From positions 124,001 to 188,000 of the forward strand of contig NZ_FOCL01000005.1 in the NCBI RefSeq assembly GCF_900110105.1: a stretch of 64,000 nt of DNA, in the 5' to 3' direction. Shown here piece by piece: positions 8,291 to 14,467 of the stretch (within the stretch, counting starts at the first letter, position 1; the number at the start of each line of letters is the position of its first letter). The notes under the pieces are model-generated. The model was given only the letters and a program-made list of their open reading frames with translations, was not told the DNA's origin and did not search any database. Both the position numbers and the translations under genes were made by a program. The DNA is from Mucilaginibacter gossypiicola. Its GTDB lineage: Bacteria; Bacteroidota; Bacteroidia; Sphingobacteriales; Sphingobacteriaceae.

Positions 8291-8367
8291 GTTGGGGGGG
8301 CTGGCCAGCGGTAGCCTGCAAGGGCTAAACCCTGCCAAATGCGCTGTGCTAAAAGGCCGGGAGGTTA

Positions 8368-8535
8368 ATGTTGTTCCCCGATGCAAATGCTTACGATAAA
8401 TGGAAGCTGAAAGCCCGTGAGCTGCACGAGGCCATGCCCGATACGGTCTTCACCGTCTCGACAGTGCTTGAAAGCATAGCCACCGAACAGGACAGGCTGA
8501 ACGGGATTGACATTGGTGATGTGGTGCAGTGGTAG
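8368..8535 (+). CDS. Possible small protein or gene fragment, 55 aa
   Basis: A short frame between repeats, starting at ATG 8368 after GGGAGG and ending TAG 8533-8535. The peptide is hydrophilic and looks protein-like: it begins MLFPDANAYDKWKLKARE, continues with VFTVSTVLESIATEQDRL and ends GIDIGDVVQW. Amino-acid composition is ordinary, unlike the low-complexity frames in the repeats around it. I do not recognise a family. It may be a real small gene or the tail of a decayed larger one, since an in-frame TAA lies six codons before the ATG. Confidence 0.35.
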   Translation: MLFPDANAYDKWKLKARELHEAMPDTVFTVSTVLESIATEQDRLNGIDIGDVVQW

Positions 8536-8540
8536 GGGAT

Positions 8541-8590
8541 TGTCCGCCTGATGTTTGTTTGGGTAGTGACACAGTGTTACGGACGGACGG
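8541..8590. repeat. CGGACGGACG element, copy 1
   Basis: It starts near TGTCCGCC and ends GTGACACAGTGTTACGGACG plus GACGG. Copies 2 (9682-9730) and 3 (14042-14090) have the same ends: a GTCCG at the left, about 20-25 variable bases, then GT(G/A)ACACAGGTATACGGAC. GTCCG and CGGAC can pair. Confidence 0.6.
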
Positions 8591-8660
8591 AAGTCAGAGA
8601 TGCAGGACTTGGAGAGGCAGGAGGCAGGAAAAGCCCCCAGCACGTCATTGCCTCTCCACC

Positions 8661-8748
8661 ATGTCATTGCGAGGCACGAAGCAATCGCGAACTGTACAGG
8701 GCAACTTGCTTAAAAAGTCACGAGTACGCCACACTTTTCCCTACGCTA
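8661..8748. repeat. Composite repeat C2 (REP arm plus AAAAAGTCACGAGTAC segment)
   Basis: ATGTCATTGCGAGGCACGAA starts a REP-like arm, followed by GCGAACTGTACAGGGCAAC, then TTAAAAAGTCACGAGTACGC and CTTTTCCCTACGCT. It is a closer match to the REP consensus than C1 and runs directly into the perfect inverted repeat at 8749. Confidence 0.75.
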
Positions 8749-8845
8749 CCGCAAGCGTCCTCGCTTGTGGGCATCATGCTAAGCTATGCGAGCGGCTCAT
8801 CAGGCTGTATACCTAAATGCGGGCCACAAGCGAGGACGCTTGCGG
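8749..8845. repeat. Perfect 22-bp inverted repeat with 53-nt loop
   Basis: The arms at 8749-8770 and 8824-8845 are exactly complementary over 22 nt; the left arm begins CCGCAAGCGTCCTCGC. The loop carries no recognisable gene. Together with C2 it forms a dense repeat block upstream of the AT-rich orphan gene. Confidence 0.8.
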
Positions 8846-8952
8846 CAGCGGGGGGCTCGTCCAAAAGTTACTCCCACCACCCGTCAAATGGCTGTCATAA
8901 GTGGTTTTATCCACTTGTATCGTATATTAGGGGTAGCCTTGCTATCCCTTTT

Positions 8953-9468
8953 TTATAAGTTTAATAAATTATCTATTTCCTTGCCCACCCTAACTTCAAA
9001 TGGTACATCCTTTGATTTTATTTCTTTAAGTGAATATTTATATTTCTTCTTAGTTGTATCTGCATAGATTTTCCCTGCTCTAAATAAACCAGATGCTATA
9101 TCTCTGAATCTGCTAAAAACGTGAGGCTGATCTAAAGAACTGTCTATTTCTAAAACGTATTTTACTAACTCGTCAACAGTCCCTTCTCCTAATTCATCTA
9201 ATACATAAAAGAATAATTGTATTGTCGTTAATTCTCTATTGTATGCCTTGGGTATATCTACGTCTACGTTCTCGTAATAATTTTTCCGTTGACTATTTTT
9301 ATCTGTGCTATTTGTTATATTTTCATTTGTTAATTTGTCAATATTTACTCCATTCTTTAAAATGGTCAAACTATTGATAGTCTTCTCTAAATGCTCTAAT
9401 TCTGCAAGTAATCGAGTCTTTTCTAAGCTCAACTGCCTTATTATCTCATTGTATGTTGCTTTATTCAT
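8953..9468 (-). CDS. Hypothetical AT-rich protein with N-terminal coiled coil
   Basis: I do not recognise this 171-residue protein. Residues 1-40 form a likely coiled coil (EIIRQLSLEKTRLLAELEHL and following). A Ser/Asn/Lys-rich linker follows. The last 90 residues look like a compact helical domain of winged-helix type (TTIQLFFYVLDELGEGTVDE, then FSRFRDIASGLFRAGKIYAD with a Lys/Tyr-rich hairpin). It is clearly richer in A+T and Asn/Lys codons than its neighbours and lies between repeat blocks, so it was probably acquired. The fold suggests a nucleic-acid-binding or control-type protein, but that is only a guess. Confidence 0.65.
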   Translation of the reverse strand: MNKATYNEIIRQLSLEKTRLLAELEHLEKTINSLTILKNGVNIDKLTNENITNSTDKNSQRKNYYENVDVDIPKAYNRELTTIQLFFYVLDELGEGTVDELVKYVLEIDSSLDQPHVFSRFRDIASGLFRAGKIYADTTKKKYKYSLKEIKSKDVPFEVRVGKEIDNLLNL

Positions 9469-9681
9469 CTGTGACTATCTGAAAAAATAACGTTTACAAT
9501 ATTACACAATTAATTTTTGAATATCAGTGTGTTATAATTCTTAATTTTGCCTAATTAATATGCAAGTTTTCCACACCGAGAATCAAATCACAATTAATAA
9601 CCTTTTTGAAGCAAGCAGTCGGTGCAAAAATACCATCACTCTCAGTTGCATGCCCGCATCATCCGCAAAAAAATAAGCCTC

Positions 9682-9730
9682 CGTCCGCCACCCGTCCCTA
9701 AACATTGTAACACAGGTATACGGACGGACG
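9682..9730. repeat. CGGACGGACG element, copy 2
   Basis: It begins CCGTCCGCCACCCGTCC and ends GTAACACAGGTATACGGACG plus GACG. The outer GTCCG and CGGAC ends are complementary. Its right 17 bases are the same as in copy 3. Confidence 0.65.
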
Positions 9731-9750
9731 TACACCAAGCCTTGTGCACA

Positions 9751-9850
9751 GGCCGCGTTAGGGATTGCAGTGTAAAGCCCACAGTGCGTGCAGGGATTGC
9801 GGGCAGGAAAGGCGAGGACTTGCAACGTAAAGCCCGGGCCGGAGGCTAAC
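9751..9850. repeat. GC-rich intergenic repeat with AAAGCCC units
   Basis: Two similar units follow each other: GGGATTGCAGTGTAAAGCCC (9762-9781) and GGACTTGCAACGTAAAGCCC (about 9815-9834), ending CCGGGCCGGAGGC. Tandem units of this style are common in Bacteroidota intergenic DNA. A partial analogue (GGACTTGGAGAGGCAGG, then AAAAGCCCCC) lies at 8603-8640. No coding potential was seen. Confidence 0.55.
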
Positions 9851-9926
9851 GCCATTGCTATGATTTGGGATTTCGGATGTTCGATTTCGGATTTTTAAAT
9901 TTGCAATCCGTGTCGCGGTATCAATA

Positions 9927-10021
9927 TTGTCAGAACTCGAATTTATTGAATTAAACGGGTAGACAGAATGCCAAACAAATTCAATAAATTCCCTTAATTC
10001 AATAAATTCGAGTTCTGACAA
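9927..10021. repeat. Perfect 28-bp inverted repeat with 39-nt loop
   Basis: The arms at 9927-9954 and 9994-10021 are exactly complementary over 28 nt; the left arm begins TTGTCAGAACTCGAATTTAT. The loop repeats ATTCAATAAATTC once more, so the inner arm motif occurs three times. It has the shape of a small non-coding mobile unit and is AT-rich, unlike the REP-like family. No target-site duplication was evident. Confidence 0.8.
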
Positions 10022-10050
10022 GAAAAATCCAGTCAATCGGGAAAATTCGC

Positions 10051-10095
10051 CCTGCACAGTTCGCGATTGCTTCGTACCTCGCAATGACGGGGTGG
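10051..10095. repeat. REP-like repeat, single arm (copy d)
   Basis: CACAGTTCGCGATTGCTTCG followed by TACCTCGCAATGACGGGGTG. Only one arm of the palindrome is present. It ends about 6 nt before the gapA terminator. Confidence 0.78.
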
Positions 10096-10100
10096 AGAAC

Positions 10101-10136
10101 AAAAAAACGCCCTCCGGTTATCCGAAGGGCGTTTTT
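10101..10136 (-). terminator. Rho-independent terminator after gapA
   Basis: On the minus strand the stem AACGCCCTTCGG pairs with CCGGAGGGCGTT (one G-T pair) around a 4-nt loop, followed by seven T. It lies 20 nt beyond the gapA stop codon. Confidence 0.85.
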
Positions 10137-10156
10137 ATATCTGATAAAATCAGCAA

Positions 10157-11152
10157 TTATAATTTGCCAATTTCCTGAACAAGGTCGATCAGTTTGTTTG
10201 AGTAACCCCACTCGTTATCGTACCATGAAACAACTTTAACAAAGTTATCATTCAGACCGATACCGGCTTTAGCGTCAAAAATTGAAGTACGTGCGTCACC
10301 TTTAAAATCTTCAGATACAACTTCGTCTTCAGTGTAGCCCAGGATGCCTTTTAATTCGCCTTCTGATGCTGCTTTCATAGCTGCTTTGATGGCTTCGTAA
10401 GATGCACCTTTTTTCAAACGTACAGTTAAGTCAACTACAGATACGTCGGCAACCGGTACGCGGAAGCTCATGCCTGTTAATTTACCTTTTAACTGAGGTA
10501 AAACTAAACCAACTGCTTTAGCAGCACCTGTTGATGAAGGGATGATGTTTTGGTAAGCACCACGACCACCTCTCCAATCTTTTGCAGATGGGCCGTCAAC
10601 TGTTTTTTGAGTTGCAGTAACAGCGTGTACAGTAGTCATCAAACCTTCTTCGATACCAAAGTTATCATCCAATACTTTAGCGATAGGAGCTAAACAGTTG
10701 GTGGTACATGAAGCGTTTGAAACGATGTTTTGATCGGCTTTTAATGCTTTGTGGTTAACACCCATTACAAATGTAGGGGTATCATCTTTTGCAGGGGCGC
10801 TCATTACTACTTTTTTAGCACCGGCGTCGATGTGTTTTTGAGCAGTTTCCTGAGTTAAGAACAAACCGGTTGATTCGATAACTACCTCAGCACCTACTTC
10901 ATTCCATTTAAGGTTAGCAGGGTCTTTTTCGGCAGTAACGCGGATGGTTTTACCGTTAACAACCAAATGACCACCTTCAACAGCAATGGTACCTTTGAAC
11001 TGACCATGGGTTGAATCGTATTTTAACATGTAAGCCATGTAATCTGGCTCAACAAGGTCATTAATACCAACAACTTCAATGTCTGGTCTTTCAATTGCAG
11101 CCCTGAATGCCAGGCGGCCAATACGGCCGAAACCGTTAATTCCTATTTTCAT
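10157..11152 (-). CDS. gapA: Glyceraldehyde-3-phosphate dehydrogenase, type I
   Basis: A 331-residue cytosolic enzyme that oxidises glyceraldehyde 3-phosphate with NAD and phosphate to 1,3-bisphosphoglycerate in glycolysis. The Rossmann start INGFGRIGRL is intact. Asp32 in GINDL favours NAD over NADP. The catalytic Cys149 lies in SNASCTTNC, and the conserved His follows in TTVHAVTATQ. The C-terminal SWYDNEWGYSNK is present and the length is normal. It is the last gene of the pfkA - kinase-like - gapA operon: it starts 6 nt after the kinase-like gene and is followed by a terminator. Confidence 0.97.
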   Translation of the reverse strand: MKIGINGFGRIGRLAFRAAIERPDIEVVGINDLVEPDYMAYMLKYDSTHGQFKGTIAVEGGHLVVNGKTIRVTAEKDPANLKWNEVGAEVVIESTGLFLTQETAQKHIDAGAKKVVMSAPAKDDTPTFVMGVNHKALKADQNIVSNASCTTNCLAPIAKVLDDNFGIEEGLMTTVHAVTATQKTVDGPSAKDWRGGRGAYQNIIPSSTGAAKAVGLVLPQLKGKLTGMSFRVPVADVSVVDLTVRLKKGASYEAIKAAMKAASEGELKGILGYTEDEVVSEDFKGDARTSIFDAKAGIGLNDNFVKVVSWYDNEWGYSNKLIDLVQEIGKL

Positions 11153-11158
11153 GATTTT

Positions 11159-12007
11159 TTAATTTTTACTTGAATAGTAGGTTAATAAATTATTTATGGG
11201 TTCTTTAATTATGTTAGTGATTTGCAGATCAGCTTCGGCGGCAGCTTCATACAAGTGTTCCTGAAAATTAAAAGCAACAGAGCCTGCAAAGTGAACAGAC
11301 GTACCCGGGTGTTGCTGATATAAAGGTAACAAATAAGTAGAAATTAGCTTGCTAAATCCTTTTTTTATGACGTTTTGCAGATGATGATCGTTCTTGTTAT
11401 CGAGGTAAAAATCGGTAAAAGAACTTAAAAATAAAGCGGGTTGTTTTTGCCTGTAAACCTTTTCGAGCAGGTTTTTACGGTCGGCATCGTACTTGTGAAT
11501 AAACTTTTTGCGGATGGATGGGGGCAGGGTATCGTTCATGAACTCCTTGATGAGCTGCCTGCCCAGCCAGTTGCCCGATCCTTCATCGGCAAGGATGTAA
11601 CCTAAACCGTAGTTGTTGGGCCAAACGCGTTTACCATCGTACCAGGCGGCGTTGCTGCCGCTGCCGCAAATGCTTATAATACCCGGCTCGTTTTTACAAC
11701 AGGCAATAGCTGCACCGGCAATATCATGTTCAATGGATATTTTGCCGAACTTGAAAAATGCCGAAAAAGCGTTGTGTACTATCTTCTTCCGTTCGTCTGA
11801 CGATGCACCCGCGCCGAAAAAGAAAATGCGTTTTATTTCTTCGGCGTGGTGTATGAGGTTGATGTTTTTATTGAGCAGTTGAAGGATATGCTTCTCGTCG
11901 TTAAAATAGGGGTTAATGCCATTGGTTTTAAAGGAAGCAACAGTTCTTCCCTTATCAGTGAGCCTCCAATGTGCAAAGTACGATCCGCTATAAACAACTG
12001 CAATCAT
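11159..12007 (-). CDS. BadF/BadG-type ASKHA kinase-like protein, degenerate phosphate-1 loop
   Basis: A 282-residue homologue of the N-acetylglucosamine-kinase-like (BadF/BadG/BcrA/BcrD) family. It aligns end to end with the protein at 14468-15328, sharing NGINPYF, a FGAGASSDERKK segment, GSGSNAAWYDGKRVW (phosphate-2), LADEGSGNWLGRQLI and a C-terminal FAGSVAFNF. The phosphate-1 loop is lost: the paralogue has DGGSTKTNW where this protein has YSGSYFAHW, without the Asp, Thr and Lys expected to handle ATP and magnesium. It lies between pfkA (7 nt) and gapA (6 nt), so it is surely co-transcribed with glycolysis. It may be an inactive sensor or regulatory subunit, or an enzyme with altered chemistry. 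Confidence 0.8.
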   Translation of the reverse strand: MIAVVYSGSYFAHWRLTDKGRTVASFKTNGINPYFNDEKHILQLLNKNINLIHHAEEIKRIFFFGAGASSDERKKIVHNAFSAFFKFGKISIEHDIAGAAIACCKNEPGIISICGSGSNAAWYDGKRVWPNNYGLGYILADEGSGNWLGRQLIKEFMNDTLPPSIRKKFIHKYDADRKNLLEKVYRQKQPALFLSSFTDFYLDNKNDHHLQNVIKKGFSKLISTYLLPLYQQHPGTSVHFAGSVAFNFQEHLYEAAAEADLQITNIIKEPINNLLTYYSSKN

Positions 12008-12014
12008 TAATAAT

Positions 12015-13001
12015 CTATATCGATAATATATCCATCATTTGTAAAAGATCTTCCTCAAGCTTAAACTCATGATGGTTAAGAGCTGCTTCAAGGTCGGTCA
12101 TTAAAATGTGATTTGCCTGCAAACCTACCATTTTTTGTGATTCGCCGGCTATCAAAGCATTAACTGCTGCAAAACCAAGCCTGCTGCCCAAAATACGGTC
12201 AAAGCTTGATGGTGCACCGCCCCGTTGCAAGTGGCCTAAGATAGTAACTTTTATGTCGTAATTCTTAACTTCCTCTTGCACAGCTTTTGCCACGCCATAA
12301 ACGCCGCCATTTTTATCGCCTTCGGCAACAATTACAATGCTTGATGATTTCTTGTTCATGTGGCCTTCTTTAAGGTTGGCAATCAAATCGTCAATGGCAG
12401 TAGCACGCTCGGGCAGTAAAATAGCCTCGGCACCGCATGAAATACCGGCACGTAAAGCAATAGCGCCCGAATCGCGGCCCATAACCTCAATAAAGAAAAG
12501 GCGGTCGTGCGCATCGGCAGTATCGCGGATTTTGTCGATAGCCTGGATAACGGTATTGGTAGCGGTATCAAAACCAAGGGTATAGGTTGAGCCGCAAAGG
12601 TCATTATCAATAGTACCCGGAACGCCCATTACAGCAATGTCGGGATATTTGCGCGAAAAGCGCAGTGCACCGGTAAAAGTACCGTCGCCGCCAATAACAA
12701 CAAGGGCATCAATGCCACGGGCTTTAGCGTGTTGATAAGCCTGCTCCATGCCTTCGTCGGTTTTAAAAGGCAGGCAGCGTGCGGTTTTTAAAATGGTGCC
12801 GCCCAGGTTAAGGATATTACTTACCGAGCGCCTATCCATTTCGTACATGTCGTTGTCAATAAGACCTTTATAACCTTGTCTTATACCTACAACTTCCAGT
12901 CCGTTATATAGTGCAGTTCTAACTACGGCACGTATACAAGGGTTCATTCCGGGGGCATCACCACCTGAAGTTAAAACCCCAATTTTTGATATTTTACGCA
13001 T
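12015..13001 (-). CDS. pfkA: ATP-dependent 6-phosphofructokinase
   Basis: A 328-residue enzyme that phosphorylates fructose 6-phosphate to fructose 1,6-bisphosphate. Motifs are intact: GVLTSGGDAPGMN at the ATP site, IGGDGTF, the catalytic PGTIDND (Asp base), VEVMGRDSGAIAL-type segment (here IEVMGRDSGAIAL), and GHLQRGGAPSSFDR. Gly after GGD (GGDGTF) is the feature of ATP-dependent enzymes rather than PPi-dependent ones. It is the first gene of a three-gene operon. An AAGGAG lies 7 nt before the ATG at 13001, an unusually clear ribosome-binding site for this group of bacteria. A TATCTTCG box about 30 nt upstream may be its -7 element. Confidence 0.96.
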   Translation of the reverse strand: MRKISKIGVLTSGGDAPGMNPCIRAVVRTALYNGLEVVGIRQGYKGLIDNDMYEMDRRSVSNILNLGGTILKTARCLPFKTDEGMEQAYQHAKARGIDALVVIGGDGTFTGALRFSRKYPDIAVMGVPGTIDNDLCGSTYTLGFDTATNTVIQAIDKIRDTADAHDRLFFIEVMGRDSGAIALRAGISCGAEAILLPERATAIDDLIANLKEGHMNKKSSSIVIVAEGDKNGGVYGVAKAVQEEVKNYDIKVTILGHLQRGGAPSSFDRILGSRLGFAAVNALIAGESQKMVGLQANHILMTDLEAALNHHEFKLEEDLLQMMDILSI

Positions 13002-13139
13002 CTTTCACTCCTTAAGTTTACGGTACGAAGATACTGTGTGTAAATTACACCATTAAATTTTATTTATTTTTTTTTGGATTAGAGATTAAGGCTATATATT
13101 TAAACTTATTAACTAAATCTCACTAATAGTTTGGAACTA

Positions 13140-13823
13140 ATGTTACCTAAGTTTGATTCCGTATTCTCGATAGACTGCGTGATATTCGGCTTTGAAGCCG
13201 GCGAGCTTAAAATTTTGCTTATTGAGAGGAACGAGGAGCCGTATAAGGATTGGCTTGCGCTGCCAGGCTATATTGTTGAGCAGGACGAAAGCATTGATGA
13301 TGCAGCCGAGCGTATATTATACGAACTAACAGGCTTGCGCGATTTGCACATGCAGCAGTTTCACACCTTTGGCGAGGTGAACCGTCACCCGCAGGGCCGT
13401 GTAATTACGGTTGCCTATTATGCGCTGATCCGTATAAACGGCCAAAAAGAGTTACGCCCGGTAACGCAGTATGCCAAAAAAGCGTTCTGGCACCCGGTAA
13501 GCGAGCTGCCTAAACTGGCGTTTGACCATAGTGAGATTTTTAAAACAGGCTTCAATAAAATAAAACGCAGGCTGCACTATCAGCCGATAGCGTTTGAACT
13601 ACTGCCCGAAAAGTTTACGCTTACACAACTGCAGTCGCTTTACGAAGCTGTTTTAGATAAGAAACTGGATAAACGCAACTTCCGCAAAAAAATGCTGAGC
13701 TACGGCTTTTTGAAAGAGCTGGACGAGAAGCAGAAAGGCGTATCATACCGCGCCGCCAAACTTTACAAGTTTGATAAACGCAAGTACGGCAAGATTTTTC
13801 AGGGAGAGATGAACCTTGTGTGA
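13140..13823 (+). CDS. Nudix-fold transcriptional regulator (NrtR/AraR-like)
   Basis: From the ATG at 13140 the protein has 227 residues; a TTG three codons earlier is possible. Residues 8-140 form a Nudix domain (DCVIFGFEAGELKILLIER, LPGYIVEQDESIDDAAERIL). The Nudix box is degraded: the REUxEE core reads as ERILYELTGL, so hydrolase activity is doubtful. The last 80 residues resemble the NrtR-type winged helix (FTLTQLQSLYEAVLDKKLDK, NFRKKMLSYGFLKEL). Such proteins act as ligand-sensing repressors or activators of sugar or NAD genes. It is transcribed divergently from pfkA across 138 nt, so it may control the glycolytic operon; that is inference. Confidence 0.85.
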   Translation: MLPKFDSVFSIDCVIFGFEAGELKILLIERNEEPYKDWLALPGYIVEQDESIDDAAERILYELTGLRDLHMQQFHTFGEVNRHPQGRVITVAYYALIRINGQKELRPVTQYAKKAFWHPVSELPKLAFDHSEIFKTGFNKIKRRLHYQPIAFELLPEKFTLTQLQSLYEAVLDKKLDKRNFRKKMLSYGFLKELDEKQKGVSYRAAKLYKFDKRKYGKIFQGEMNLV

Positions 13824-13875
13824 GAGAAGCAAGAAGTCAAGATTCAGGAAGAAAGAAGTTTTTTTGAGATAAAAG

Positions 13876-13910
13876 AAAGGTTGGGAGATTTTCCAACCTT
13901 TTTCTTTTTT
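13876..13910 (+). terminator. Rho-independent terminator after the Nudix regulator
   Basis: Stem AAAGGTTGG (13876-13884) pairs with CCAACCTTT (13893-13901) around an 8-nt loop, followed by TTCTTTTTT. It lies about 50 nt past the stop codon. Confidence 0.8.
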
Positions 13911-13924
13911 ACATCTTCTCCACC

Positions 13925-14020
13925 CCGTCATTGCGAGGTACGAAGCAATCGCGAACTGTACAAGGGGATTTGCTTAGCCGCTCTGTAAAGTAGGGGATTA
14001 CTTCGTACCTCGCAATGAGG
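13925..14020. repeat. REP-like palindromic repeat, copy e
   Basis: Left arm CCGTCATTGCGAGGTACGAA and right arm TTCGTACCTCGCAATGAGG, with GCGAACTGTACAAGG in the interior. A full-length copy. Confidence 0.88.
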
Positions 14021-14041
14021 TGGTGGGGAGCATGTTGGCGC

Positions 14042-14090
14042 TGTCCGCTGTACGTCCAAAGATGAAGTGACACAGGTATACGGACGGACG
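14042..14090. repeat. CGGACGGACG element, copy 3
   Basis: Starts TGTCCGCTGTACGTCC and ends GTGACACAGGTATACGGACG plus GACG. Its right end is nearly identical to copy 2. A diverged relative of the AAAAAGTCACGAGTAC module follows at 14101-14145 (ACAAGTAGCCACTACTC, then CATACTTGCGCCAG). Confidence 0.65.
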
Positions 14091-14191
14091 ACAGAAAGGC
14101 ACAAGTAGCCACTACTCTTTTTCCGCCCTTCATACTTGCGCCAGGAACTGGAGCCAGAAAGTGGGTGACGTAGCGTTCTTCAAACCCTTCA

Positions 14192-14291
14192 CCACCATGT
14201 CATTGCGAGCGAAGCGTGGCAATCTCGTAGCCAACCCATGTCCGCCCTGTATAGCTACGAGATTGCTTCGTGCCTCGCAATGACATGGTGG
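14192..14291. repeat. REP-like palindromic repeat, copy f, 18-bp perfect ends
   Basis: CCACCATGTCATTGCGAG (14192-14209) and CTCGCAATGACATGGTGG (14274-14291) are exact complements. The interior differs from copy e (GCAATCTCGTAGCC and GGCTACGAGATTGC-like arms), so it represents a second subtype of the family. Confidence 0.88.
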
Positions 14292-14313
14292 AGAGGAAGC
14301 GACCAAGCAAGCG

Positions 14314-14360
14314 CCTCTGTACAGTTCGCGATTGCTTCGTTCCTCGCAATGACGGGGTGG
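14314..14360. repeat. REP-like repeat, single arm (copy g)
   Basis: CTGTACAGTTCGCGATTGCT followed by TCGTTCCTCGCAATGACGGG. Same orientation and half-unit form as copy d near gapA; both sit just beyond the terminator of a minus-strand gene. Confidence 0.8.
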
Positions 14361-14380
14361 TAGGGGAATACATGTAAACA

Positions 14381-14410
14381 AAAAGGACCGGAAAATCTTC
14401 CAGTCCTTTT
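14381..14410 (-). terminator. Terminator after the GlcNAc-kinase-like gene
   Basis: AAAAGGACCGGAA pairs with TTCCAGTCCTTTT (one G-T pair) around a short loop; on the minus strand it ends in TTTTTG. Between it and the gene lies a direct repeat of CTTAGGTCTTGACTCTT (about 14429-14469). Confidence 0.7.
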
Positions 14411-14467
14411 TTATCTTAAAATCTTAACGTCTTAGGTCTTGACTCTTGACTTCTTAGGTCTTGACTC

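Noticed and set aside
8529..9067. Several overlapping plus-strand frames of 93-135 codons in the repeat block
   Set aside because: They are translations of repeat sequence (Arg/Cys/Ser-rich, containing CHCEARSNRE-type REP translations) and continue into the antisense of the AT-rich gene.
7064..10100. CRISPR array in the repeat-rich region
   Set aside because: Repeats are palindromic, of several kinds and irregularly spaced, with no regular spacers and no cas genes.
14130..14381. Minus-strand 83-codon frame with repeated CHCEARSN and RHCEERSNRELYR segments
   Set aside because: It is a translation of two REP-like repeats and not a protein.
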